Made by a program: the position numbers and the translations under genes. The notes below the pieces were generated by a model, which saw nothing but the letters and a program-made list of their open reading frames with translations, did no database searches and was not told the origin of the DNA. Shown here piece after piece: positions 1 through 8,084 of a stretch of 64,000 nt of DNA (within the stretch, counting starts at the first letter, position 1; every line of letters starts with the position of its first letter). The stretch covers positions 310,001-374,000 of the forward strand of contig JADJNS010000003.1 of assembly GCA_016714225.1 (NCBI GenBank). The letters are read 5' to 3'. This stretch comes from Archangiaceae bacterium (GTDB lineage Bacteria > Myxococcota > Myxococcia > Myxococcales > Myxococcaceae).

Positions 1-462
1 TACCTGGCGGCGGCCGAGTGCCCGGTCGACACGCGCGTGCTGGGGCCGATGCTCGCGCGCGAGGTGCACTACCGGCTGCTGCGCGCCCCACTCGGGGGAA
101 TGTTGCGGCGGCTGCTGCGACCCGACAGCAACGAGAGCGCAATCTCCAGGGCCATCGCGCAGATTCGCCGCGACTATCGCTCGCCCATCGAGGTGTCGGC
201 GCTGGCGCGAGACGTGGGCATGAGCGTGTCGGCGTTTCACAGGCACTTCAAAGAGGTGACCTCGTCGAGCCCGCTGCAGTTCCAGAAAGACCTGCGCATG
301 CTCGCCGCCAGGCGGCTGCTGGTGACCGGGGCGGCGAGCGTTTCGTCCGCGGCTTACGAGGTCGGGTACCAGAGCCCGAACCAGTTCAGCCGCGAGTACG
401 CGCGGAAGTTCGGCGCCCCTCCGAGCCGTGATGCGGCACGGAGTGCGCTCGCTCCGGCGTAG
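1..462 (+). CDS. AraC-family transcriptional regulator, 3' part
   Basis: The reading frame is open from the first base, so the N-terminus lies outside the window. The visible 153 residues begin with a stretch (LAREVHYRLL, GGMLRRLL) typical of the end of the AraC N-terminal domain. They continue into a double helix-turn-helix: the first HTH spans SPIEVSALARDVGMSVSAF and the second lies around YEVGYQSPNQFSREYARKFG, the usual AraC/XylS signature. It is a DNA-binding regulator; effector and targets cannot be read from this fragment. It converges on the polysaccharide deacetylase gene with only about 15 bp between the stop codons. Confidence 0.9.
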   Translation, partial: YLAAAECPVDTRVLGPMLAREVHYRLLRAPLGGMLRRLLRPDSNESAISRAIAQIRRDYRSPIEVSALARDVGMSVSAFHRHFKEVTSSSPLQFQKDLRMLAARRLLVTGAASVSSAAYEVGYQSPNQFSREYARKFGAPPSRDAARSALAPA

Positions 463-477
463 AAGCGTGGCACCGCC

Positions 478-1425
478 TCACCGGTACTGGTGGTGAGGGC
501 CCTTCATGCGCAGCCGCAAGCTGCGAGCGGTGATCCACCCGGCGAGCTCGCGCGCGGGGTGAAACCCATCGACGCCGAAGCGTGGCAGCACCGCGCCGGG
601 CTTGCGCTCTTCGGGCAGGTACGGCCGCGCGTGGGTCGACCAGAGCATCGGGTTGCCGGCGCCGCGCACCAGGTCGACGTGCTTGCGCGTGAAGTGGTGC
701 TCGGGCGTGCCGTAGGGAAACGCGAAGTGCCGCATCGGCCCGAACAGCTTCTCGAAGGTCGCGGTCGACCGCTTGAGGTCGTCAGCCACCACCGCGTCGG
801 GCAGCTTCGCCACGGCGAGGTGCAGGTTGGTGTGATTGCCGAGCGCCACGTTGGGCAGCTTCTGCAGCGCCTGCAGCGACGCCACCGAAGCGAGCTCGAA
901 CTGAGGCAGCCTCGCGAGGCCCTTCAGATCATCGCGCCCGTTCTCTCTCGCCGGGTCGGCGGGGTCTTGCAGCAGCTTCATCGCGTCGTCGCGCGCGACG
1001 CCCTCGCTCATCGCGCGTTCGACCAGGTCCCACCGAAAGCCGGCGCGCTGGTCGATCTTCCCCGGGCACACGAAGAAGATGAACTCGACCTCGGGCCAGC
1101 GGTGCGCGCGAGCGGCGATGTAGTCGTGCGAGTCTTTGTACCCGTCGTCGAACGTGACCGTCAGCCAACCGCTCGAAGGGCCGGGGCGCGAGGCGAGGAG
1201 CAGCTCGATGAGAGCGTCGATCTCCTCCTCGGGCATGGTGAGGCCGGGCTGCCAGTCGGTCTCTCGCGGCTCATGCCCCACCCGGTGAAAGCAGAGCGCG
1301 AGCGACAGCCCCTTCAAGCTCGCGCCGAGCATCGGCCGCAAGGCGAGGCGGGGCAGGTGACCGGCGGTGCGGTGAACGATTCCGTCGAAGCTCAGAGGGC
1401 GATGGGTCGAAGCGCGCTGCATCAA
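478..1425 (-). CDS. Polysaccharide deacetylase (NodB-type)
   Basis: This 315-residue protein contains the NodB signature: TFDDGYKDS holds the catalytic/metal Asp pair and GNHTNLHLAV carries the later His-rich metal motif (HTNLH). FAFPYGTPEHH is a conserved strand of the family. There is no clear signal peptide, so it may act in the cytoplasm or be exported another way. Expected role is removal of acetyl groups from N-acetylated sugars. It is divergent from the glycosyltransferase at 1606, across a 180-bp gap that probably holds both promoters. Its location beside a glycan locus supports a role in polysaccharide maturation; substrate unknown. Confidence 0.85.
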   Translation of the reverse strand: MMQRASTHRPLSFDGIVHRTAGHLPRLALRPMLGASLKGLSLALCFHRVGHEPRETDWQPGLTMPEEEIDALIELLLASRPGPSSGWLTVTFDDGYKDSHDYIAARAHRWPEVEFIFFVCPGKIDQRAGFRWDLVERAMSEGVARDDAMKLLQDPADPARENGRDDLKGLARLPQFELASVASLQALQKLPNVALGNHTNLHLAVAKLPDAVVADDLKRSTATFEKLFGPMRHFAFPYGTPEHHFTRKHVDLVRGAGNPMLWSTHARPYLPEERKPGAVLPRFGVDGFHPARELAGWITARSLRLRMKGPHHQYR

Positions 1426-1605
1426 GAGCGAGAGAATACGCCTTTCCCCTTGGCCAGCCCCAGTCTTGAACCTGCCCGAGAACCCTTGAACCTTGGCCTG
1501 CCCCTGCCGGGCCGACGCCCGCTCGAACGAAGCGCGCCTGGTACAGAGTGAGGCAGAGCCAGATCACCGACCGCCCAAACCAAGGCTCACGTACACTGCC
1601 GCCCC

Positions 1606-2364
1606 TTGAACCGCCCACGGCTCCACCTCGGCAAGGTCCCCATCGACGTCGTCGACTTCGCCGAGGCCATCGACGCCATCGACCGCCTCATCCAATCCCG
1701 CACCGGCGGCTTCGTGCTCACCCCCAACGTCGACCACGTGGTCGGCGTCGAGAAGAACCCCGCCTTCGAGCACGCCTACTCGCGCGCCAGCCTCTCGCTC
1801 GCCGACGGCATGCCGCTGGTCTGGGCCAGCAAGCTGCTCGGTCAGCCGCTGCCCGAGCGCGTCTCGGGCTCCGACGTCTGCGGCCCGCTGCTCGAGCGTG
1901 CGGGCCAAAAAGGCTGGCGCGTCTACCTCTTCGGCGCCGGCCCCGGCGTGGCCCAGAAGGCTGCCGAGGTGGTGAAAGAGCGCTGGGGCACGAACGTGGT
2001 CGGCGTCGACAACCCGATGGTCGACCCCAACGACGCGTCACAGGTCGATCGCATCGCCGCGCAGCTGGCCGCCACCAGGCCGGATCTCATCCTCGTCGCG
2101 CTGGGCGCTCCGAAGCAGGAGATTCTCATCGACCGCATGGCCGAGCGCCTCAAGCCCGCGGTGCTGCTGGGCATCGGCGCCAGCCTCGACTTCATCGCCG
2201 GCACGGTGAAGCGCGCGCCGGTCTTCATGCAGCGCGCGGGCCTCGAGTGGGCCTACCGCCTCTCGCAAGAGCCCGGCCGGCTCTGGCGCCGCTACCTGGT
2301 CGAAGACCCCAAGTTCGTCGCGATTTTGCTGCGCACCCTGCGCGAGAAGCGCCGCAGCGCTTGA
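1606..2364 (+). CDS. WecG/TagA/CpsF-family glycosyltransferase
   Basis: The 252-residue protein matches the WecG/TagA/CpsF family in length and motifs: an N-terminal LTPNVDHVV, then LADGMPLVWAS (conserved Asp), YLFGAGPGVA, VALGAPKQE and the closing GIGASLDFIAG. The family transfers ManNAc-type or glucosyl residues from UDP-sugars to lipid-linked intermediates on the cytoplasmic side of the membrane. The start is a TTG; it is the first plausible one after the divergent intergenic region. It heads a forward run of six closely spaced genes (1606-7977) likely to be one transcript. Confidence 0.9.
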   Translation: MNRPRLHLGKVPIDVVDFAEAIDAIDRLIQSRTGGFVLTPNVDHVVGVEKNPAFEHAYSRASLSLADGMPLVWASKLLGQPLPERVSGSDVCGPLLERAGQKGWRVYLFGAGPGVAQKAAEVVKERWGTNVVGVDNPMVDPNDASQVDRIAAQLAATRPDLILVALGAPKQEILIDRMAERLKPAVLLGIGASLDFIAGTVKRAPVFMQRAGLEWAYRLSQEPGRLWRRYLVEDPKFVAILLRTLREKRRSA

Positions 2365-2415
2365 TCATGAAAGCGCGTGCGCGAAGCGCAGGTGCAGACT
2401 AGTTTTCGTCTCCCG

Positions 2416-3405
2416 ATGCCATTCTCGAAGAAGGTGCTGGAGCTCGATCGCGAGGCCGAGGTCGCCCGCGTTGCCAAGTGGCTCAAGGCCGAAGTGATGG
2501 GCACGCTGAAGAAGCGTGGCGTGGTGGTCGGGCTGTCAGGAGGCATCGACAGCTCGGTCTGCGCGGCGCTGGCGGTGAAGGCGCTCGGCAAAGAGAAGGT
2601 GTTCGGCATCTTCATGCCCGAGAAGCACTCGGCCGACGAGTCGCTCGACTTGGGCAAGCTGCTCGCCGAGTCGCTCGGTATTCAGGCGGTCACCGAGAAC
2701 ATCGCCGCGGCGCTCGACGGCGCCGGCTGCTACGCGCGGCAAGACGAGGCGATTCGCACCGTGTTCCCCGAGTACGGAGCGGGGTGGAAGTGCAAGATCA
2801 CGCTCCCGTCGATTCTCGAGAGCGACCGGCTCAACGTCTTTCAGCTCACCGTGCAGTCGCCGACCGGTGAGACCAAGACCAACCGCATGCCGCTGGCTGC
2901 CTACCTGCAGATCGTGGCGGCCACCAACTTCAAGCAGCGCGTGCGGAAGATGGTCGAGTACTACCACGCCGATCGGCTCAACTTCGCCGTCATCGGCACG
3001 CCCAACCGCCTCGAGTACGACCAGGGCTTCTTCGTGAAGCAGGGCGACGGCACCGCCGACATCAAGCCCATCGCGCACCTCTACAAGACCCAGGTCTACG
3101 CGCTGGCCGAGACCCTCGGCGTGCCGGCCGAGATTCGCCGCCGCCCGCCCACCACCGACACGTACTCGATGCCGCAGACGCAAGAAGAGTTCTACTTCGC
3201 GCTCCCCTACGACCGAATGGACCTCTGCCTCTACGCGGTGAACCACAACGTGCCCGCCGCCGAGGTCGCGCCGGTGGTCGGCATCACCGAGGCCCAGGTC
3301 GAGCGGGTCATCAAAGACATTCACGCCAAGCGGCGCGCCACCCAGTACGGCCACCTCCCCCCGATTCTGGTCGAGCCGATCTTCAACCACACCATCACCC
3401 TCTAG
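2416..3405 (+). CDS. nadE: NAD(+) synthase-like ATP-dependent amidating enzyme
   Basis: The PP-loop SGGIDSS near the N-terminus marks an N-type ATP pyrophosphatase. The downstream sequence (IGTPNRLEYDQGFF, KPIAHLYKTQVYALAETLGVP, PPTTDTYSMPQTQEEFYFALPYD) is characteristic of NadE, which amidates nicotinic acid adenine dinucleotide to NAD+ via an adenylate. No nitrilase-type glutaminase domain is attached, so it would use ammonia. The ATG at 2416 is preferred; an in-frame GTG at 2377 would add 13 residues. The gene sits between a glycan glycosyltransferase and an acyl ligase. It may be a pathway-dedicated paralogue amidating a sugar or acyl substrate rather than the housekeeping NadE; that is inference. 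Confidence 0.8.
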   Translation: MPFSKKVLELDREAEVARVAKWLKAEVMGTLKKRGVVVGLSGGIDSSVCAALAVKALGKEKVFGIFMPEKHSADESLDLGKLLAESLGIQAVTENIAAALDGAGCYARQDEAIRTVFPEYGAGWKCKITLPSILESDRLNVFQLTVQSPTGETKTNRMPLAAYLQIVAATNFKQRVRKMVEYYHADRLNFAVIGTPNRLEYDQGFFVKQGDGTADIKPIAHLYKTQVYALAETLGVPAEIRRRPPTTDTYSMPQTQEEFYFALPYDRMDLCLYAVNHNVPAAEVAPVVGITEAQVERVIKDIHAKRRATQYGHLPPILVEPIFNHTITL

Positions 3406-3417
3406 AGCCCCAAAGCC

Positions 3418-5013
3418 ATGAGCGCCTTTCCTCCTCCTCCTCCGCTGCACCAGTCTGCGACTCCGCTGCTGCACGACTTCCTCGAGCACTCCGCGAAGCG
3501 GCTGCCCGACAAGATCGCGCTGGTGGTGAAGGGCGTGCGCGTCACCTACGCCGAGCTCGACCGCCGCGCGAACGCGCTGGCGCACGCGCTCATCGAGTCG
3601 GGCGTCGAGCGCGGCGATCGCGTGGTGGTGTTCGCCGACAACACCATCGAGACGGTGGTGTCGTTCTGGGGCGTGATGAAGGCCAACGCCATCGTCAGCG
3701 TCATCAACCCGCTGACCAAGCACGACAAGCTCACCTACTACCTGAACGACTGCCGCGCGAAGGTGATGATCACCGACATGCACCTGGCGTCGGTGTTCAA
3801 CGAGAGCACCCCGCACGCCGAGCACCTGAAGCGCGTCATCATCAGCGGCCAGCTCGACCCGGCGAAGCTCTCGGCGGTGAAGAACGCCGAAGGGTGGGAC
3901 GCGGCGCTCGCCCGCGGAGAGAAGGCCGCCAAGGCCGGCCCGCCGCCGCGCCGCAACATCGACATCGACCTCGCCGCGATCATCTACACCTCGGGCAGCA
4001 CCGGCGACCCGAAGGGCGTGATGCTCACCCACCGCAACATGGTGACCGCGGGCACCTCGATCTCCACGTACCTCGAGATGGTCGAGAACGACGTGGTGCT
4101 GGGCATTCTGCCGCTCGCGTTCGACTACGGCCTGTACCAGCTGATCATGACCTTCCGCGTGGGCGGGCGCCTGGTGCTCGAGCGCAGCTTCGCCTTCCCC
4201 GCGCAGGTGCTGAAGGTGATGTCCGAAGAGAAGGTGACCGGCTTCCCCGGCGTGCCGACCATCTACGCGATTCTCGCCGAGATGAAGAACCTCGCCGACT
4301 TCGACCTCTCGTCGATTACCTACGTCACCAATACGGCCGCCGCGCTGCCGGTGAAGCACATCACCATGCTGCGCGAGCTGTTTCCCAAGGCGCGCGTCTA
4401 CTCGATGTACGGCCTCACCGAGTGCAAGCGCTGCACGTACCTCCCGTATCAAGACATCGACCGCAAGCCGACCAGCGTCGGCATCGCGATTCCCAACACC
4501 GAGTTGTGGATCGTCGACGAGAACGGCAAGCCGGTGCCGCCCAACACCGTCGGTCAGCTGGTGATTCGCGGCGCCACGGTGATGAAGGGCTACTGGGAGA
4601 AGCCCGAGGCCACCGCCGCCAAGCTCAAGCCCGGCCCGGTGCCCGGCGAGCAGGTGCTGTGGACGGGAGACTTCTGCCGCCTCGACGACGAGGGCTACCT
4701 CTATTTCGTCGGCCGAATGGACGACATCATCAAGTCGCGCGGCGAGAAGGTGGCGCCGAAAGAGGTCGAGACCGCGATCATGAACATCAAGGGCGTGAAA
4801 GAGGCCGCGGTCATCGGCGTGCCCGACGAGATTCTCGGCCAGGCCGTGAAGGCCTTCGTGGTGCTCGAGCAGGGCGTCACCTTCACCGAGAAGGACATCT
4901 CGAAAGAGTGCCAGAAGCGCCTCGAGAACTTCATGGTGCCCAAGCACGTGGTGTTCGTGCCCGAGCTGCCCAAGACCACCACCGGGAAGATCAAGAAGAC
5001 CGGCCTCAGCTGA
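3418..5013 (+). CDS. Acyl-CoA/ACP ligase (AMP-forming, ANL superfamily)
   Basis: A full-length 531-residue adenylate-forming enzyme. Motifs in order: P-loop YTSGSTGDPKG, then YGLTECKR, the ATP-binding WTGDFCRLDDEGYLYFVGR, the hinge DDIIKSRGEKVAP, and the C-terminal TTTGKIKK that carries the catalytic Lys. It activates a carboxylic acid as acyl-AMP and loads it on CoA or a carrier protein. It begins 12 bp after the NAD synthase-like gene and is followed by a methyltransferase and an acyl carrier protein. The ACP at 5740 is the obvious partner. An AMP ligase with ACP, an AsnB-type enzyme and two hydrolase types is the gene set found in exosortase-A-associated EPS loci (family knowledge). Confidence 0.9.
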   Translation: MSAFPPPPPLHQSATPLLHDFLEHSAKRLPDKIALVVKGVRVTYAELDRRANALAHALIESGVERGDRVVVFADNTIETVVSFWGVMKANAIVSVINPLTKHDKLTYYLNDCRAKVMITDMHLASVFNESTPHAEHLKRVIISGQLDPAKLSAVKNAEGWDAALARGEKAAKAGPPPRRNIDIDLAAIIYTSGSTGDPKGVMLTHRNMVTAGTSISTYLEMVENDVVLGILPLAFDYGLYQLIMTFRVGGRLVLERSFAFPAQVLKVMSEEKVTGFPGVPTIYAILAEMKNLADFDLSSITYVTNTAAALPVKHITMLRELFPKARVYSMYGLTECKRCTYLPYQDIDRKPTSVGIAIPNTELWIVDENGKPVPPNTVGQLVIRGATVMKGYWEKPEATAAKLKPGPVPGEQVLWTGDFCRLDDEGYLYFVGRMDDIIKSRGEKVAPKEVETAIMNIKGVKEAAVIGVPDEILGQAVKAFVVLEQGVTFTEKDISKECQKRLENFMVPKHVVFVPELPKTTTGKIKKTGLS

Positions 5014-5029
5014 AGCGAGCTCAAAGACC

Positions 5030-5722
5030 ATGTCCTCCGCCGACGAAGTTCAGCCCGACGTCGTTGCCGCCTTCAAGGGCGGCACCTACCGCTTCATGGG
5101 CCTCGAGCTGTTGGTGCAGCCCGGCGCGCTGGTGCCGCGGGCCGAAACCGAGATTCTCGGTCGCGAGGCGGTGGCCGCCGCCGAGGCGCACGGGTCAACC
5201 CCGTTCGTCATCGACTGCTGCTGCGGCTCGGGGAACCTGGGGCTGGCCGTGGCCGCCAAGGTGCCCGGCGCCAAGGTCTGGGCGACCGATCTCACCGACG
5301 GCTGCGTGACGCTGGCGCGCAAGAACGTGCAGCACCTGAAGCTCGCCGACCGCATGCGGGTGTTTCAGGGCGACCTGTTCGCGTCGATCAAGGCCGAGAA
5401 CGTCGACGGCACGGTCGACGTCATCGTGTGCAACCCGCCGTACATCTCCACCGGCAAGCTCGAGAGTGACCGCAAGACTTTGCTCGACCACGAGCCGCGC
5501 GAGGCGTTCGACGGCGGGCCGTACGGGCTGTCGATTCACCAGAAGGTGATTCGCGAGGCGCCCGCGCTGCTCAAGACCGGCGGGCACCTGCTGTTCGAGT
5601 TCGGCCTGGGGCAAGAGCGGCAGATGAAGGCGCTCTTCGATCGCGCCAAGGCTTTTCGAGATCTGCGGTTCGTCAACAACGCTTCAGGGGCGCCCCGCGT
5701 CGCGGTGGCGATCAAGCAGTAG
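5030..5722 (+). CDS. HemK/PrmC-like class I SAM methyltransferase
   Basis: The 230-residue protein has motif I (VIDCCCGSGNLGLAVA), an acidic residue after strand 2 (WATDLTDG), and the NPPYI catalytic motif of the HemK/PrmC N5-glutamine methyltransferase family, which methylates amide nitrogens. It is shorter than PrmC (about 280 residues) and lacks its full N-terminal helical domain, so it is probably not the release-factor enzyme. It lies 16 bp after the acyl ligase and 17 bp before the ACP. A role in N-methylating an amide or amine made by the neighbouring amidotransferase is plausible but not shown by sequence. Confidence 0.8.
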   Translation: MSSADEVQPDVVAAFKGGTYRFMGLELLVQPGALVPRAETEILGREAVAAAEAHGSTPFVIDCCCGSGNLGLAVAAKVPGAKVWATDLTDGCVTLARKNVQHLKLADRMRVFQGDLFASIKAENVDGTVDVIVCNPPYISTGKLESDRKTLLDHEPREAFDGGPYGLSIHQKVIREAPALLKTGGHLLFEFGLGQERQMKALFDRAKAFRDLRFVNNASGAPRVAVAIKQ

Positions 5723-5739
5723 AGAAAAGGGAGACAGCT

Positions 5740-5985
5740 TTGGACCTCAAAGAAAAGGTTCGCACGTTCATCACCACCAACTTCTACGTGGCCGACCCGT
5801 CGTCGCTGAAAGACGACCAGTCGCTGCTCGAGGCCGGCATCGTCGACTCGACGGGCGTGCTCGAGGTGATCACCTTCATCGAGGGCGAGCTGGGCGTGAC
5901 CGTCGACGACGCCGAGATGGTTCCCGAGAACCTCGACGCGGTGAACAACATCGTGAAGTTCGTGCAGAAGAAGCAAGGCAAGTAG
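5740..5985 (+). CDS. Acyl carrier protein
   Basis: This is an 81-residue acidic helical protein with the carrier-protein phosphopantetheine site in EAGIVDSTGV; the Ser of the DS dipeptide is the attachment residue (the usual DSL reads DST). Length and charge fit an ACP of the peptidyl/acyl carrier superfamily. The start is a TTG preceded by a purine-rich stretch (AAAAGGGAGACA). It ends 3 bp before the asparagine synthase gene, so the two are almost certainly co-translated. It likely receives the acyl group from the ligase at 3418. Confidence 0.9.
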   Translation: MDLKEKVRTFITTNFYVADPSSLKDDQSLLEAGIVDSTGVLEVITFIEGELGVTVDDAEMVPENLDAVNNIVKFVQKKQGK

Positions 5986-5988
5986 GCG

Positions 5989-7977
5989 ATGTGCGGCATC
6001 GCGGGCATCGTCGCTCTCGCCTCGGGCTCCAAGGCTCCGTCGCGCGAAGCGCTGGCCCACATGGCCGGCGCGCTCGAGCACCGCGGGCCCGACGAGTTCG
6101 GCATCTACCGTGACGCGCGCGCGGGCCTGGCGCACTCGCGGCTGTCGATCATCGACCTCGCGAGCGGCCAGCAGCCGCTCTCGAACCAAGACGGCACCTT
6201 GTGGATCTCGTTCAACGGCGAGATCTTCAACTACGTCGAGCTGCGCGAAGAGCTCAAAGGGCTCGGCCACGTCTTCAAGACCGCGAGCGACACAGAGGTC
6301 ATCGTTCACGCGTGGGAAGCGTGGGGCGAGGCCGCCTTCGAGCGCATGAACGGGCAGTGGGCGGTCGCGCTGTGGAGCTCGCGAGACGAGACCTTCGTGC
6401 TGGCGCGCGACCGCGTCGGCGTGCGGCCGCTCTATTACGCAGAGGCCGGCGGCAGGGTGCTGTTCGCCAGCGAGGTCAAGGCGCTGTTCGCCGGTGACCC
6501 GTCGCTGCCGCGCGAGCTCGACCCGGTCGGGCTCGACGAGACGTTCACGTTCTGGTCGGTGGTGCCGCCGCAGACCCTGTTCAAGGGCGTGCGCGAGCTC
6601 GAGCCCGGGCACGTGCGCGTCTACCGGCGCGGCACGCTTCAGCACGACGTGGCGTTCTGGAAGCCGGCCTACCCCGAAGCCGGGGTGCCGATGTTCAAGG
6701 GCTCGCTCGAAGACGCGACCCTCGCGCTCGACGCCGCGCTGGCGAAGGCCACCATGCTGCGCATGGTGCGCGCCGACGTGCCGGTGGGCAGCTACCTCTC
6801 GGGAGGTCTCGACAGCTCGGTCGTCGCCGCGCTCGCGAAGCGGGTGAAGCCGTCGGGCTTTCGCACCTTCTCGCTGCGCTTCGCCGACGCCGAGTACGAC
6901 GAGACGCCGTACCAGCGGGCGATGGTGCAGCGGCTGGGCACCGAGCACGCCGAGATTGTCGTCAGCCGGCAAGACATCGCCAACGTCTTTCCCACCGTGA
7001 TTCGGTTCACCGAGCGGCCGGTGCTGCGCACCGCGCCGGCGCCGCTGTTCCTGCTCAGCAAGCTGGTGCACGACAACGGCATCAAGGTGGTGCTCACCGG
7101 CGAGGGGTCGGACGAGATGCTCGCGGGGTACGACCTGTTCCGCGAGGCGAAGGTGCGCCGCTTCTGGGCGAAGAACCCCAAGTCGGCGTGGCGCCCGCTG
7201 CTCTTGCAGCGGCTCTACCCGTACCTCTCGCGGTCGCCGGTCTCGCAGCAGGCGCTCACCCGGCAGTTCTTCGGGCGCGGCCTCGAGCGCGCGAAAGACC
7301 CCGGCTTCGGCCACGAGCCGCGCTGGAGCTCGACCGCGGCGCTCAAGCGCCTGTTCAGCGCCGAGGTGAAGGCGGCGGTGGGCGAGCTCGACGTGGTGAA
7401 GCGGTTTCTCTCGACGCTGCCCCCTGAGTTCCCCCGCTGGTCGTTTCTCGCGCAAGACCAGTACATCGAGGTGCGCACGCTGCTGTCGGGCTACCTGATG
7501 TCGTCGCAGGGCGACCGCATGCTGATGGGCAACAGCGTCGAGGGGCGCTTCCCGTTCTTGGACCGTGAGGTGATCGCGCTCGCGAACAGCCTGCCGGCCT
7601 CGTACAAGCTCAAGCTGCTCGACGAGAAGCACGTGCTCAAGCGGGTGGCGAAAGACCTGGTCACGCCCGAGATTCTGAACCGCCCCAAGCAGCCGTACCG
7701 CGCGCCCGACGCGCTCTCGTTCGTCGGGCCCGAGCGGCCGGCGTACGTCGACGAGGCGATGAGCGAGTCGGCGCTCAAGGCGTCGGGTCTGTTCGACCCG
7801 AAGGCCGTGGGGCAGCTCTGGCAGAAGTGCCTGGGGCGCAAAGACGACGGGCAGTTCTCCAACACCGACAACATGGCGGTGGTGGGGGTGCTCTCGGCGC
7901 AGCTGCTGCACTCGCAGCTGGTGGCCTCGGCGCCGGCGAAGAAAGAGCCGCCGCTCAAGACCGTCGTCGAGCGCTGA
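5989..7977 (+). CDS. Asparagine synthase (glutamine-hydrolysing)-type amidotransferase
   Basis: The 662-residue protein starts with MCGIAGIVAL: after Met removal Cys2 is the glutaminase nucleophile of class II amidotransferases. The glutaminase half includes LEHRGPDEFG and SFNGEIFNY. The synthetase half contains the PP-loop YLSGGLDSSVVAALAK, TGEGSDEMLAGY, and the late VEGRFPFLD motif. It transfers glutamine-derived ammonia to an adenylated carboxylate. Its position directly after an ACP and downstream of an acyl ligase suggests it amidates a glycan or carrier-bound acid rather than making asparagine. Exosortase-A-type EPS loci carry AsnB relatives in the same setting (family knowledge). Confidence 0.9.
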   Translation: MCGIAGIVALASGSKAPSREALAHMAGALEHRGPDEFGIYRDARAGLAHSRLSIIDLASGQQPLSNQDGTLWISFNGEIFNYVELREELKGLGHVFKTASDTEVIVHAWEAWGEAAFERMNGQWAVALWSSRDETFVLARDRVGVRPLYYAEAGGRVLFASEVKALFAGDPSLPRELDPVGLDETFTFWSVVPPQTLFKGVRELEPGHVRVYRRGTLQHDVAFWKPAYPEAGVPMFKGSLEDATLALDAALAKATMLRMVRADVPVGSYLSGGLDSSVVAALAKRVKPSGFRTFSLRFADAEYDETPYQRAMVQRLGTEHAEIVVSRQDIANVFPTVIRFTERPVLRTAPAPLFLLSKLVHDNGIKVVLTGEGSDEMLAGYDLFREAKVRRFWAKNPKSAWRPLLLQRLYPYLSRSPVSQQALTRQFFGRGLERAKDPGFGHEPRWSSTAALKRLFSAEVKAAVGELDVVKRFLSTLPPEFPRWSFLAQDQYIEVRTLLSGYLMSSQGDRMLMGNSVEGRFPFLDREVIALANSLPASYKLKLLDEKHVLKRVAKDLVTPEILNRPKQPYRAPDALSFVGPERPAYVDEAMSESALKASGLFDPKAVGQLWQKCLGRKDDGQFSNTDNMAVVGVLSAQLLHSQLVASAPAKKEPPLKTVVER

Positions 7978-8084
7978 GCTCGCCGTCGCTCGAGCGGGGG
8001 CGTGAGCCCCAGAGTGCTCGTGGCGACGTGGGTTCGAGCATGGCCGCGCGGCGCGATTCAAAGCATGCGACGAATTGCGCTGCT

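Noticed and set aside
2536..5031. 831-residue reverse-strand open frame opposite the NAD synthase-like and ligase genes
   Set aside because: Composition is His/Val/Gly/Arg rich with no motifs; it is the shadow of strongly GC-biased genes on the other strand.
7996..8009. GGGGCGTGAGCCCC hairpin after the AsnB-type gene as a terminator
   Set aside because: The stem is only five base pairs and has no following T run; not enough support.
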